Assembly: GCA_014649155.1 (NCBI GenBank)
Contig: BMSM01000003.1
Span: forward strand, 310,001-374,000
Direction of reading: 5' to 3'
DNA length: 64,000 bases
Origin: Streptomyces griseoviridis
GTDB taxonomy: Bacteria > Actinomycetota > Actinomycetes > Streptomycetales > Streptomycetaceae
Both the position numbers and the translations under genes were made by a program. Below the pieces are notes generated by a model that was given only the letters and a program-made list of their open reading frames with translations, searched no databases and was not told the origin of the DNA. Below are positions 36,930 through 49,034 of the stretch, piece by piece; positions within the stretch are counted from its first letter, which is position 1, and every line of letters starts with the position of its first letter.

Positions 36930-37592
36930 ATGTACGGCAACAGCGTGGGGCCGCCCTCGCGCAGCGCGGCCACCGTCGTCACCCTGCGGGTGCTGTTCGC
37001 CGTCGCCGGCTTCCTCACCTGCGGCCTCCTCGCCTGCGTACCGCTGTTCCGGGTCGCGGTGCTGCGCGGCCGGTGGTACGACTGGGCGGCGGCCTGGCTG
37101 AGCATGCCGGTCTCCGCCGGGGGCCTCGCGGTGGTCGGCTCGCTGCCCGAGACCGACCCCCGGACGGACGCCGCCATGGCCGTCCTGCTGCTGCTCGGCG
37201 CCGCGTCCACCGCGTACTTCCTGGTGGTCGACGTCCGCGCGCACGCCAAGCCGCGCCCGTTCCCCGGCTACCCGCCGCGACCGGCCCCGCCCTACTACGG
37301 CGGCCCCGGCCACCCGACCGGTCACGGCGGGCGGCAGGCCGGCCCCTACGCCCCCACGCCGGTCCCTTACTCGCCCCGGCCCCCGTTCGCCCCGCCGCCC
37401 CCGGCGGCGCACACCCCCGTACCCGCCGGGCCCCCGGTGCCCACGCCCCCGCCGCACCGCCCGGCCCCGGCCCGCATCGACCAGGTCCGCGCCGAACTCG
37501 ACGAACTCAGCGACTACCTGCGCAAGCACGACAGCAGCGGCGGCGGCAGCGGTGACGGCGGCGCCGGCCGGGAGCGCGAGGGCGGACGGTGA
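36930..37592 (+). CDS. Membrane protein with proline-rich cytoplasmic tail
   Basis: A 220-residue protein with four short hydrophobic helices in the first 105 residues (VLFAVAGFLTCGLLACVPLF, WAAAWLSMPVSAGGLAVVG, AMAVLLLLGAASTAYFLVV among them). A long Pro/Gly/Tyr-rich stretch follows and then an acidic C-terminal helix (RIDQVRAELDELSDYLRKHD). AGGAGC precedes ATG 36930. Its stop overlaps the kinase start as GTGA, so it is translationally coupled to the kinase and may be its membrane partner or substrate. No family assigned. Confidence 0.75.
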   Translation: MYGNSVGPPSRSAATVVTLRVLFAVAGFLTCGLLACVPLFRVAVLRGRWYDWAAAWLSMPVSAGGLAVVGSLPETDPRTDAAMAVLLLLGAASTAYFLVVDVRAHAKPRPFPGYPPRPAPPYYGGPGHPTGHGGRQAGPYAPTPVPYSPRPPFAPPPPAAHTPVPAGPPVPTPPPHRPAPARIDQVRAELDELSDYLRKHDSSGGGSGDGGAGREREGGR

Positions 37593-39118
37593 CCGTGACG
37601 ACGGGACGGGTCGTCGCCGGCCGCTACGCGCTGGCCACGCTCATCGGGCAGGGCGGCATGGGCCAGGTCTGGACGGCGTACGACCAGCGGCTGGACCGGC
37701 GGGTGGCGGTGAAGCTGCTGCGCCCCGACAAGGTGGCCGGCCAGGAGGCCGGCGAACTGCGCCGCCGCTTCGCGCGCGAGTGCCGCGTCACCGCCCAGGT
37801 CGACCACCCGGGCCTGGTCACCGTGCACGACGCCGGCAGCGAGGGCGAGGAACTGTTCCTCGTCATGCAGTACGTCGACGGCGCCGACCTCTCCGGCCAC
37901 CTCGCCGAGCACGGCCCGTACCCATGGCAGTGGGCCGTCGCGGTCGCCGCGCAACTGTGCGCCGTCCTGAGCGCCGTGCACGCCGTGCCGATCATCCACC
38001 GCGACCTCAAACCGCGGAACGTGATGGTGAAGCAGGACGGCACCGTCACCGTCCTCGACCTCGGTGTCGCCTCCGTCATGGACAACGACACCACCCGCCT
38101 CACCCACACCGGCTCCCCGATCGGCTCGCCCGCCTACATGGCCCCGGAACAGGCGATGGGCGGCGCGGTCGGCCCCTACACCGACCTGTACGCCCTCGGG
38201 GTGCTGCTGCACGAACTGCTCAGCGGCGACGTGCCGTTCGCGGGCTCCACCGCCCTCGGCGTGCTCCACCGCCACCTGTACGAGCCGCCGCTGCCGGTGC
38301 GCCGGATCCGCCCCGAGATCCCCGAGGCCCTCGAAACGCTGGTCCTGCGCCTGCTCGCCAAGGACCCCCAGCACCGCCCGGCCTCCGCCCAGGAGGTCTA
38401 CGAGCACCTCGCGCCGCTCCTCCCGGCCCGCGGCACGCCCACCGGGGCGCCCCTCGACCCCACCCGCCCCTTCCTGCGCCCGCACGCCCCCTGGCCCGAC
38501 CGTGCCCGCACCCCCGCGCCCCAGCCCGCCCCCGTCGCGCCGGTCGAGGAGAAGCCGGACGTCGCGCGGGCCGTCGACGAGGTCAAGCGGCTGCTCGGGG
38601 AGGGCCGCATCACGCAGGCCGTCGACCTCCTCGGCGCCATCCTGCCCGCCGCGGCCCAGCAGCACGGCGAGCACTCCCCGGTCGTCCGCACCCTGCGCAA
38701 GCAGTACGCGGCCACCCTCCTGGACGACGGCCAGTACCGGCGTGCCCTGCCCGAACTGCGCCGCCTCGCCGACGAACGCGCCGCCGAGGCCGGCCAGGCC
38801 GACCCGCGGTCCCTGCGCTTCCGCTTCGAGGCCGCCCAGTGCCTGGAACAGCTCGGCGAACCGGCCGCCGCCCTCGCCGAGTACCGGGCGCTGCTGCCGT
38901 TCTACGAGAACCGGTACGTCGCCGCCGACGATCCCGACCTCGTCCTGGACCTGCGCCGCCGCATCGGCCTGCTGCTCCTCGCCCTCGGCGACCGTGCCGG
39001 CGCCCACGCCACGCTGGTCCGCCTCCTCCACGACGTCGAGCACACCCGCGGCCCCGGCCACCCCCTCGCCGGGGATCTGCGCCGCACCCTGCACTGGCTG
39101 GGCCGCATGGGCGGCTGA
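37589..39118 (+). CDS. Hanks-type serine/threonine protein kinase with TPR-like C-terminus
   Basis: A 509-residue kinase. Subdomains seen are the glycine loop IGQGGMGQVW, the Lys of RVAVKLL, the catalytic loop HRDLKPRN, the metal-binding DLGVAS (Leu where most kinases have Phe of DFG), and APEQ. After residue 280 comes a Pro-rich linker and then repeated helices with DGQYRRALPELRRLADE and GEPAAALAEYRALL, typical of tetratricopeptide repeats. There is no transmembrane segment, so it is soluble; the coupled upstream membrane protein could tether it. Confidence 0.9.
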   Translation: MTVTTGRVVAGRYALATLIGQGGMGQVWTAYDQRLDRRVAVKLLRPDKVAGQEAGELRRRFARECRVTAQVDHPGLVTVHDAGSEGEELFLVMQYVDGADLSGHLAEHGPYPWQWAVAVAAQLCAVLSAVHAVPIIHRDLKPRNVMVKQDGTVTVLDLGVASVMDNDTTRLTHTGSPIGSPAYMAPEQAMGGAVGPYTDLYALGVLLHELLSGDVPFAGSTALGVLHRHLYEPPLPVRRIRPEIPEALETLVLRLLAKDPQHRPASAQEVYEHLAPLLPARGTPTGAPLDPTRPFLRPHAPWPDRARTPAPQPAPVAPVEEKPDVARAVDEVKRLLGEGRITQAVDLLGAILPAAAQQHGEHSPVVRTLRKQYAATLLDDGQYRRALPELRRLADERAAEAGQADPRSLRFRFEAAQCLEQLGEPAAALAEYRALLPFYENRYVAADDPDLVLDLRRRIGLLLLALGDRAGAHATLVRLLHDVEHTRGPGHPLAGDLRRTLHWLGRMGG

Positions 39119-39394
39119 ACGTTCCCGCCCCGCACCCCGTCCTCGTCCTGCACCGGCCCGGAGCAGGCCATCACGGTCCGGTGGGACGGCCGGGAACTCC
39201 TCCTGCTCACGGCCGTCGCCCCCCAGGACGGGGCGCGCGGTGTCCCGGCGCCCGGTCCGCCGCCCGGATGTGCCGGTGCCGTAAGTCCCGGTGAATCGTT
39301 GGTCGAATGGGTTGGCCGGAGGCCGCCCGCTGCCTACCATCGATCACCGCAAGACTTTGTGCACCGTCGCACAATCTCCAACGGGAGGTAACCC

Positions 39395-40042
39395 TTGCAC
39401 CGCCGCCGCACCGCGCTCGTCCTCACCGCCGCGATCGCCGCCGCGGCCCCCCTCCTCACCGCCTGCGGCAACGACGCGCACCCCGGCGCGGCGGCCGTCG
39501 TCGACGGCCGGCGGATCACCGTCGCGCAGCTGGAGGACCGGGTCGACGAGGTCCGTGCCGCCCAGCGCGCCGCCGTCCCCGACGAGCAGCAGTACGAGCA
39601 GGCCATCGCCAGGACCGGCGGCCTCACCCGCGACACCCTCCAGAGCATGGTCCTCGACCGGGTCCTGCACCGCGCCGCCCAGGACGCGGGCGTCACCGTC
39701 ACCCGCAAGGAGATCCAGCGGATGCGTGCCGCGCTGGAGCAGCAGGCCGGCGGCGCCGAGGGCCTGGAGACGGTCTGGCTCCAGCAGTACGGCATCGCCC
39801 CGCAGCGGGTCGACGACAACCTCCGCCTCCAGCTGGAGGCCCAGAAGCTCGCCGAGCACCTCGGCACCGACACCGGGCAGCCCGCTTTCTGGAAGGCCCT
39901 GTCGAAGACCTCCGAAGAGCTGGACATCGACCTGAACCCGCGCTACGGCACCTGGGACGTCGAGAAGAGCAGCCGCGCCGACGCGAAGACCCCCTGGGTC
40001 CGGGAGGTCACGGGGGCCGCCGGAGCACCGCTGACCGCGTGA
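39395..40042 (+). CDS. SurA-N-like lipoprotein
   Basis: A 215-residue exported protein with a lipoprotein signal (LVLTAAIAAAAPLLTAC). The SurA-like N-terminal chaperone region follows: AAVVDGRRITVAQLEDRVDEVR, TLQSMVLDRVLHRAAQ and VTVTRKEIQRMRAALEQQ. There is no parvulin PPIase domain, so it would act as a chaperone rather than an isomerase. The start is a TTG at 39395, supported by GGGAGG 8 bases upstream; ATG is absent. It sits just before mazG. Confidence 0.85.
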   Translation: MHRRRTALVLTAAIAAAAPLLTACGNDAHPGAAAVVDGRRITVAQLEDRVDEVRAAQRAAVPDEQQYEQAIARTGGLTRDTLQSMVLDRVLHRAAQDAGVTVTRKEIQRMRAALEQQAGGAEGLETVWLQQYGIAPQRVDDNLRLQLEAQKLAEHLGTDTGQPAFWKALSKTSEELDIDLNPRYGTWDVEKSSRADAKTPWVREVTGAAGAPLTA

Positions 40043-40066
40043 CGGCGGGTGGGTTACGTTTCGGAG

Positions 40067-41065
40067 GTGAACGCCACCTCCGCCGAAACCGCCCCCACCC
40101 CCGCCCCCGGCCGCGTCGTCCTGCTCACCACCAGCCACCGCGTCGCCCCCGGCCTGCTCTCCTGGCCGGCCTGGCAGGCGCTGCGCGCCGCCGACCGCGT
40201 GCTGTGCGCGGACGGCGCCCATCCGCAGCTGCCGTATCTGCGGGAGGCCGGCGTACGGGTCGACGAGGCGGCCCCGACCGCCGAGGAACTGGTCGGCGCC
40301 TGCGCGGGCGGACACACGGTGGTCGTCGTGGCGACCGGCGAGGGCGAGCCGGCCCTCACCGACGGACTGGCCCGGCTGGCCGGCTCCGGCCGCGTCACCA
40401 TGCCCGAGCTGGAGCTGCTGCCCGCCTCCTACGACCTGCCCGGCGCCCGCCTGCTCGACCTCGTCCAGGTCATGGACCGCATCCGCGTCGAGTGCCCCTG
40501 GTCGTCGCGGCGGACCCACGAGGGCCTGGCCAAGTACGCCATCGAGGAGGCGTACGAACTGGTCGAGGCCATCGAGGACGGCGACCGCGACGAACTGCGC
40601 GAGGAACTCGGCGACGTCCTCCTCCAGGTCGTCTTCCACGCCCGGATCGCCGAGGAGGACCCCGAGGCCCCGTTCTCCGTCGACGACGTGGCCGGCACGA
40701 TCGTCGCCAAGCTGATCCACCGCCACCCGCACGTCTTCGGCGACGCGACCGCCACCACCCCGGAGGAGGTCCGCGCGCACTGGCTGCGCACCAAGCAGGC
40801 CGAGAAGCAGCGCACCTCCGTCACCGAGGGCGTCCCGCTCGGCCAGCCCGGCCTGGCCCTCGCCGCCAAGCTGGCCTCGCGGGTGCGCACGGCCGGCCTG
40901 GACGTGCCGCTGCCGCGCGGCGAGGGCCTCGGCTACGAGCTGCTGGCGCTGGCCGTGCGCGCCGAGGCGGACGGCGTCGACCCGGAGGCCGCCCTGCGCG
41001 CGGCGGCCCGCGCCTACCGGGACGCGATCCGGGAAGCGGAGACCCGGACGCGGCCGGGGGAATAG
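40067..41065 (+). CDS. mazG: Nucleoside triphosphate pyrophosphohydrolase (MazG)
   Basis: Hydrolyses NTPs and dNTPs to NMPs and pyrophosphate, cleaning the pool of damaged nucleotides. The 332-residue protein has an N-terminal methyltransferase-like region and the MazG domain with WSSRRTHEGLAKYAIEEAYELVEAI and ELREELGDVLLQVVFHARIAEE, whose Glu and Asp residues bind magnesium. A second partial MazG helix set follows. Two starts are possible: GTG 40067 (MNATSAE) and GTG 40049. GGAGG immediately precedes 40067 with no spacer, so the true start is uncertain. Confidence 0.9.
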   Translation: MNATSAETAPTPAPGRVVLLTTSHRVAPGLLSWPAWQALRAADRVLCADGAHPQLPYLREAGVRVDEAAPTAEELVGACAGGHTVVVVATGEGEPALTDGLARLAGSGRVTMPELELLPASYDLPGARLLDLVQVMDRIRVECPWSSRRTHEGLAKYAIEEAYELVEAIEDGDRDELREELGDVLLQVVFHARIAEEDPEAPFSVDDVAGTIVAKLIHRHPHVFGDATATTPEEVRAHWLRTKQAEKQRTSVTEGVPLGQPGLALAAKLASRVRTAGLDVPLPRGEGLGYELLALAVRAEADGVDPEAALRAAARAYRDAIREAETRTRPGE

Positions 41066-41116
41066 GGAGAGGGACGCGGACGGGGGAGCAGGGAGAGGGA
41101 CGGATACGGTCGACGC

Positions 41117-42403
<1,287 letters not shown>

Positions 42404-42444
42404 AGGAGCCGTCACACCCGCAAAGGTGACACGCACTCAGGTCC

Positions 42445-42490
42445 GTGATCTCCATGTGATCTGCACGGCATGAACTTGTGATGAGTGATC
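42445..42490. repeat. GTGATC repeats in the rpfC promoter region
   Basis: GTGATC occurs at 42445, 42456 and 42485, with the variant GTGATG at 42478. The first two are 11 bases apart. They lie 80-130 bases upstream of the rpfC start and could be a direct-repeat operator. Confidence 0.4.
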
Positions 42491-42571
42491 GTATGCCTAT
42501 ACGTTCACGGATCAGCGCGGCGCCGAGTCAGACCGCCGCGCGGGCCCTGCTGTCTCGTGAAAGGTCTCCGC

Positions 42572-43639
42572 ATGCTCTCCGGGAACGGCCGACACCGTCG
42601 CCCCCGCCAGGCCCCGGCCCTGGTCGTCGCTGCCGGAGTCACCGGCTCCGCCATCGCGATCCCGCTCCTCGGAGCCACCGGCGCCCACGCGGCCGACGGC
42701 ACGACCTGGGACCGTGTCGCCGAGTGCGAGACCGGCGGCGCCTGGAGCCAGAACAGCGGCAACGGGTACTACGGCGGTTTGCAGTTGACGCAGGACGACT
42801 GGGAGGCGTACGGCGGCCTCGCCTACGCCTCCAGTGCCGACCAGGCCAGCCGCGCCCAGCAGATCCGGGTCGCCGAGAAGGTCCTGGCCGCGAAGGGCGT
42901 CAGCACCTGGCCGACCTGCGGGCTGCTCTCCGGCCTCGACGGCGGCTCCTCGGACGCCGGCGCGTCGGACGACGCGTCCGGGGCGACGGCGGAGTCGGGC
43001 ACGGGGTCGACGGCGAAGCCGGACTCGGAGTCGAAGCCGGATGATTCATCCGCTTCCTCCGGTTCATCCGATTCCTCCGCCCCGTCGGAGGGGTCCGCCG
43101 GTGCGAAGGCGTCGAAGGGCTCGCCGTCGCCCACCCCCTCCGGCGGGGCGACGGATGACACCTCGTCGGACGACAGTGATGAAACGCCGAAGTCCGACAC
43201 TTCCTCCGATTCCCCCTCTTCGCCCGCTTCGGGCGCCGCTTCCGGCGACCCCGGCGACGCGGCCACCACCGAGCGGGACGGCTCCGGCAACGTCGAGCCC
43301 CGCCCCGCGACTTCGCATCTGACGGAGACCGTCGGGCCGGACGCCTCCGGCGCCGGACGGCACCGCCGCACGGCCGCCGACGGCGAGGCCGCGGACGGCC
43401 GCTCGGCGGCGTCCTCCGGGCGGCATGCCTCGCGCGGCGAGGGCGACACCCGCGACGCGGCGGACGGGACGTACACCGTGCGGACCGGCGACAGTCTCTG
43501 GGCCATCGCCGACTCGCTGGAGCTGGACGGGGGATGGCACTCCCTCTACACCGGGAACAAGGCCACCGTCGGCGCCGACCCCGACCACATCCTGCCCGGT
43601 CAGAAGCTTGCGGTTGCGGTCGAACCGGTCGAAAAGTAG
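42572..43639 (+). CDS. rpfC: Resuscitation-promoting factor, RpfC-like, with LysM
   Basis: A 355-residue secreted cell-wall muralytic enzyme. A signal peptide ends about residue 42 (GATGAHA). The Rpf lysozyme-like domain follows with the catalytic Glu in VAECETGGAW, then [11 protein letters not shown], and cysteines pairing to TCGLL. A very long Ser/Asp/Glu-rich linker of about 190 residues leads to a C-terminal LysM domain (YTVRTGDSLWAIADSLEL) that binds peptidoglycan. The start is ATG 42572 behind GAAAGG. It is tandem to rpfA, as in S. coelicolor. The gene symbol is by position and domain layout. Confidence 0.85.
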   Translation: MLSGNGRHRRPRQAPALVVAAGVTGSAIAIPLLGATGAHAADGTTWDRVAECETGGAWSQNSGNGYYGGLQLTQDDWEAYGGLAYASSADQASRAQQIRVAEKVLAAKGVSTWPTCGLLSGLDGGSSDAGASDDASGATAESGTGSTAKPDSESKPDDSSASSGSSDSSAPSEGSAGAKASKGSPSPTPSGGATDDTSSDDSDETPKSDTSSDSPSSPASGAASGDPGDAATTERDGSGNVEPRPATSHLTETVGPDASGAGRHRRTAADGEAADGRSAASSGRHASRGEGDTRDAADGTYTVRTGDSLWAIADSLELDGGWHSLYTGNKATVGADPDHILPGQKLAVAVEPVEK

Positions 43640-43686
43640 CGGCAGTTCGCGTCATGCTTCGCGCTGAATGTCCGTAATAAACATCG

Positions 43687-43702
43687 TGAGAGATAGGTCT
43701 CA
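43687..43702. promoter_or_regulatory. Crp-like inverted repeat upstream of rpfA
   Basis: TGAGA-GATAGG-TCTCA is a perfect 5-6-5 inverted repeat within a GTGA...TC context similar to Crp sites. It lies about 60 bases before the riboswitch. Streptomyces Crp is known to affect rpf expression, which makes it a plausible but unproven site. Confidence 0.4.
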
Positions 43703-43756
43703 GAAGTACTGATCGTCTTTGAAAATCCCCCGCGAGCCTGGCTACGGTCAAGACCG

Positions 43757-44738
<982 letters not shown>

Positions 44739-44750
44739 GCCCGCACGGCT

Positions 44751-44792
44751 CCCCGCCCCGGCGCGTGTTCCCCCGTACGCGCCGGGGCGGGG
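44751..44792 (+). terminator. Terminator after rpfA
   Basis: A 16-base stem CCCCGCCCCGGCGCGT/ACGCGCCGGGGCGGGG with a 10-base loop begins 12 bases after the rpfA stop. Confidence 0.85.
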
Positions 44793-44912
44793 TCATGTCC
44801 AGGTCCGGCCGCCCGAAAGCGGGGGCTTCTTTTGTTCCGTTCAGAAACAATTTACTCTCGGTTCCGTACAACGGGTGGGTGACCGGCTGGCCGATCGCCC
44901 GGAGCCGGTTAG

Positions 44913-46268
<1,356 letters not shown>

Positions 46269-46293
46269 CCGCCCGCCGGTAGGCAGCGTCGTA

Positions 46294-46338
46294 CGTACGT
46301 CCCCGTACCCGGTCCCGTACCGTGTGCGGGGACGTACG
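46294..46338 (+). terminator. Hairpin between eno and divIC
   Basis: An 11-base stem CGTACGTCCCC/GGGGACGTACG with a 23-base loop lies 26 bases after the eno stop and 25 bases before the divIC start. It could terminate most eno transcripts while allowing some read-through. Confidence 0.55.
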
Positions 46339-46363
46339 CGCGTGCACGGGAGGCGGAAGACGG

Positions 46364-46846
46364 ATGGCCGTGAAGGACCGGGACCGTTTCTCCACCACGA
46401 CCAGGATCAGGGCGCTGGGGGAGCAGACGGCGGCCCGGGTCTACCGTTCGCAGACCAAGCGGCAGGCCCGCCGCTCCCGGCTGACCGGCCGGGCGGCCCT
46501 GCTCGTGATGGTGCTCTGCTCCCTCGTCGTGGTGCTCGCCTACCCGATACGGCAGTACGTCGCCCAGCGCGCCGAGATCGCCGACCTCCAGCGGGAGAAG
46601 CAGCAGGCCCGGCAGCGCGTCGAGCACCTGCGCGACCTCAAGGCCCGCTGGCAGGACGACGCCTACGCCGAGCAGCAGATCCGGCAGCGGCTGCACTACG
46701 TGATGCCGGGGGAGACGGGCTTCATCGTCATCGACCCGGGCACGGCGCGGCAGTCCCGGGCCGGCGCCGGAGCGGCCGGCCGCCCCTGGTACCGGACCGT
46801 CTTCGACGGGGTCGACAAGGCCGACGCCGGCACCAGTCATCAGTAG
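46364..46846 (+). CDS. divIC: Septum formation protein DivIC (FtsB family)
   Basis: A 160-residue bitopic membrane protein: basic cytoplasmic N-terminus, one transmembrane helix (ALLVMVLCSLVVVLAYPI) near residues 47-64, then a leucine-zipper-like coiled coil (REKQQARQRVEHLRDLKA) and a short extracytoplasmic domain with YVMPGETGFIVID. This is the FtsB/DivIC layout, working with FtsL and FtsQ at the division site. GGGAGG precedes ATG 46364. It is downstream of eno as in other actinobacteria. Confidence 0.88.
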   Translation: MAVKDRDRFSTTTRIRALGEQTAARVYRSQTKRQARRSRLTGRAALLVMVLCSLVVVLAYPIRQYVAQRAEIADLQREKQQARQRVEHLRDLKARWQDDAYAEQQIRQRLHYVMPGETGFIVIDPGTARQSRAGAGAAGRPWYRTVFDGVDKADAGTSHQ

Positions 46847-46876
46847 GACTTACAGGAAGACCGACAGAAGCCAGTC

Positions 46877-47410
46877 ATGCACACGCCCCCGCCGCCCACC
46901 CCGCGCACCGAACCCACCGACGCGGACGTCGAGGCGTTCCGGCAGCAGCTGGGCCGTCCGCCGCGCGGACTGCGCGCCATCGCGCACCGGTGCCCCTGCG
47001 GGCAGCCCGACGTCGTGGAGACCGCGCCCCGGCTGCCCGACGGCATGCCGTTCCCGACGCTGTACTACCTGACGTGCCCGCGGGCCGCCTCCGCCATCGG
47101 CACCCTGGAGGCGAACGGGGTGATGAAGGAGATGACCGAGCGGCTGGCCGCCGACCCGGAGCTGGCCGCCGCCTACCGCGCCGCGCACGAGGACTACATC
47201 CGGCGCCGCGACGAGATCGAGGAGCTGACCGGATTCCCGAGCGCCGGCGGCATGCCGGACCGGGTCAAGTGCCTGCACGTCCTGGTCGCCCACTCGCTGG
47301 CCGCCGGGCCGGGCGTGAACCCGCTGGGCGACGAGGCCATCGGGATGCTGCCCGAGTGGTGGCGCAAGGGCCCGTGCGTGACCCCGCCCGCCGAGGAGGA
47401 CGAGAAGTGA
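46877..47410 (+). CDS. DUF501 family protein
   Basis: A 177-residue protein with the DUF501 marks: FRQQLGRPPRGLRAIAHRCPCGQPDVVET, the Cys-containing FPTLYYLTCPRAASAIGTLE and VKCLHVLVAHSLAAGPGVNPLGDEAI. Conserved cysteines and histidines suggest metal binding, but the function is unknown. It lies between divIC and ppx in a conserved actinobacterial cluster and overlaps the ppx start as GTGA. Confidence 0.85.
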   Translation: MHTPPPPTPRTEPTDADVEAFRQQLGRPPRGLRAIAHRCPCGQPDVVETAPRLPDGMPFPTLYYLTCPRAASAIGTLEANGVMKEMTERLAADPELAAAYRAAHEDYIRRRDEIEELTGFPSAGGMPDRVKCLHVLVAHSLAAGPGVNPLGDEAIGMLPEWWRKGPCVTPPAEEDEK

Positions 47411-48360
47411 CCCGAGTCGCCGCCGTCGACTGCGGTACCAACTCCATCCGGCTGCTGGTCGCGGACGCCGACCCGGCGACCGGCGAGCTGACCGACCTGG
47501 ACCGCCGGATGACCATCGTCCGGCTCGGCCAGGGCGTCGACCGCACCGGACGCCTCGCCCCCGAGGCGCTGGAGCGGACCTTCGCCGCCTGCCGCGAGTA
47601 CGCCGGGATCATCAAGCGGCACGGCGCCGAACGGGTCCGGTTCGTCGCGACCTCCGCCTCCCGGGACGCCGAGAACCGCGCCGACTTCGTGCGCGGGGTC
47701 CTCGACATCCTCGGCGTCGAACCCGAGGTGATCACCGGCGACCAGGAGGCCGCGCTCTCCTTCACCGGCGCCACCAGGGAACTGACCGGCCGCGCCGACC
47801 TCCACCGCCCCTTCCTGGTCGTGGACATCGGCGGCGGCTCGACCGAGTTCGTCGTCGGCGACGACCGGGTCCGCGCCGCCCGCTCCGTCGACGTCGGCTG
47901 CGTCCGGATGACCGAGCGGCACCTGGTGGTGGACGGCGCCGTCACCGACCCGCCCACCGAGGAGCAGATCGCGGCGATGCGGGCCGACATCGAGGCGGCC
48001 CTGGACCTCGCCGGGGAGACGGTCCCGCTGGGGGAGGCGCGCACCCTGGTCGGCCTGGCCGGCACGGTGACGACGATCTCCGCGATCGCCCAGGGCCTCC
48101 CGGAGTACGACTCCGAGGCGATCCACCACTCCCGCGTCACCCGCGCCCAGGTGGACGAGATCACCGCCCGCCTCCTGCACTCCACCCACGCCGAACGCGC
48201 CGCGATTCCCGCCATGCACCCGGGCCGCGTCGACGTGATCGGCGCCGGCGCGCTCGTCCTGCGCACGATCATGGAACGCACCGGCGCCGCGGAGGTCGTC
48301 GTCAGCGAGCACGACATCCTGGACGGCATAGCTCACAGCTGCGCCGCCGGGGCGCGCTGA
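47407..48360 (+). CDS. ppx: Exopolyphosphatase/guanosine pentaphosphate phosphatase family protein
   Basis: A 317-residue member of the sugar-kinase/Hsp70-like phosphatases. It has the N-terminal phosphate loop VDCGTNSIRLLVA, ATSASRDAENRADF, the second loop VVDIGGGSTEFVVG, and VGLAGTVTTISAIAQGL. Members degrade polyphosphate or pppGpp; which reaction dominates cannot be read from sequence. The GTG start at 47407 overlaps the stop of the DUF501 gene, so the genes are coupled. Confidence 0.9.
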   Translation: MTRVAAVDCGTNSIRLLVADADPATGELTDLDRRMTIVRLGQGVDRTGRLAPEALERTFAACREYAGIIKRHGAERVRFVATSASRDAENRADFVRGVLDILGVEPEVITGDQEAALSFTGATRELTGRADLHRPFLVVDIGGGSTEFVVGDDRVRAARSVDVGCVRMTERHLVVDGAVTDPPTEEQIAAMRADIEAALDLAGETVPLGEARTLVGLAGTVTTISAIAQGLPEYDSEAIHHSRVTRAQVDEITARLLHSTHAERAAIPAMHPGRVDVIGAGALVLRTIMERTGAAEVVVSEHDILDGIAHSCAAGAR

Positions 48361-48397
48361 GCGGCACTGCCAGGCGATGCCGGCACCGGGCGGGGCG

Positions 48398-48667
48398 TCA
48401 CAGGCCGCGGCAGACGTCCCGCCGGTCGCCCGCCTCGGCCACGGGGACGACCGGTTCACCGTCGTTGATCCGGTAGGCGACTCTGGAGCTTCCGACCCGG
48501 AGCCGGTAGCGGCCCGACGGGCCGGTGAGCTTCTCGACGTCGGCGTCCTGGCGGTGCGGGTCGTCACCGAGTGCGGTCGACGCGGTCAGGCTGCGCATGG
48601 CGTCGGGTCGGCTGATCGCCCGAAGCCGACGCCGTGCCGCCGCGGTGAACCGGAAGGCGTACTTCAC
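48398..48667 (-). CDS. RelE/ParE-type toxin
   Basis: An 89-residue protein starting VKYAFRFTAAARRRLRAI and containing the RelE C-terminal pattern RYRLRVGSSRVAYRINDGEPVVPVAEAGDRRDV. The fold's basic residues are present, but the usual terminal Tyr (VYR) is replaced by Cys (VCR). The GTG start (48667) overlaps the antitoxin stop as GTGA, the usual antitoxin-first order. Predicted ribosome-dependent mRNA interferase. Confidence 0.82.
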   Translation of the reverse strand: MKYAFRFTAAARRRLRAISRPDAMRSLTASTALGDDPHRQDADVEKLTGPSGRYRLRVGSSRVAYRINDGEPVVPVAEAGDRRDVCRGL

Positions 48668-48960
48668 GCCGCCTCGCCGCCCAGCTCGGTGAACAGTTCC
48701 GCCAGCGTCACGGTGGTGCCGCCCTCCGCCAGAACGGCTTCGGCCTCGCGCGCCGACATCACGTCGCCGGCTTCCTCCAACGCCTCGAAGTCCGAGAACG
48801 GGACCACGGCTGCCACTGATGCGCCGTCGCGCGTGATGACGGTCGGGACACCTTCCTCGGCCCGGTTGCTGTGATCGGCGAGGTGCGCGCGGGCTTCCCG
48901 TACGGTCACGGTGTTCCCGGTCGTGCCATCGGTGTACGCGGCGGGGTGTACACGGCGCAT
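48664..48960 (-). CDS. Phd/YefM-type antitoxin
   Basis: A 98-residue antitoxin. The core VTVREARAHLADHSNRAEEGVPTVITRDGASVAAVVPFSDFEALEE is the Phd/YefM DNA-binding half, followed by an acidic C-terminus that would bind the toxin. The ATG at 48960 gives an extra 20 residues; a GTG nearer the core is also possible and no ribosome binding site decides. Expected to bind the operon promoter with or without toxin. Confidence 0.82.
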   Translation of the reverse strand: MRRVHPAAYTDGTTGNTVTVREARAHLADHSNRAEEGVPTVITRDGASVAAVVPFSDFEALEEAGDVMSAREAEAVLAEGGTTVTLAELFTELGGEAA

Positions 48961-49034
48961 CGTGGAGGGAAGCGCGTTCGTGCGCGATCCTCGACGGCAT
49001 CGTCCGGTCGGTGGCCTGACCGTCGCGGCCCCGG

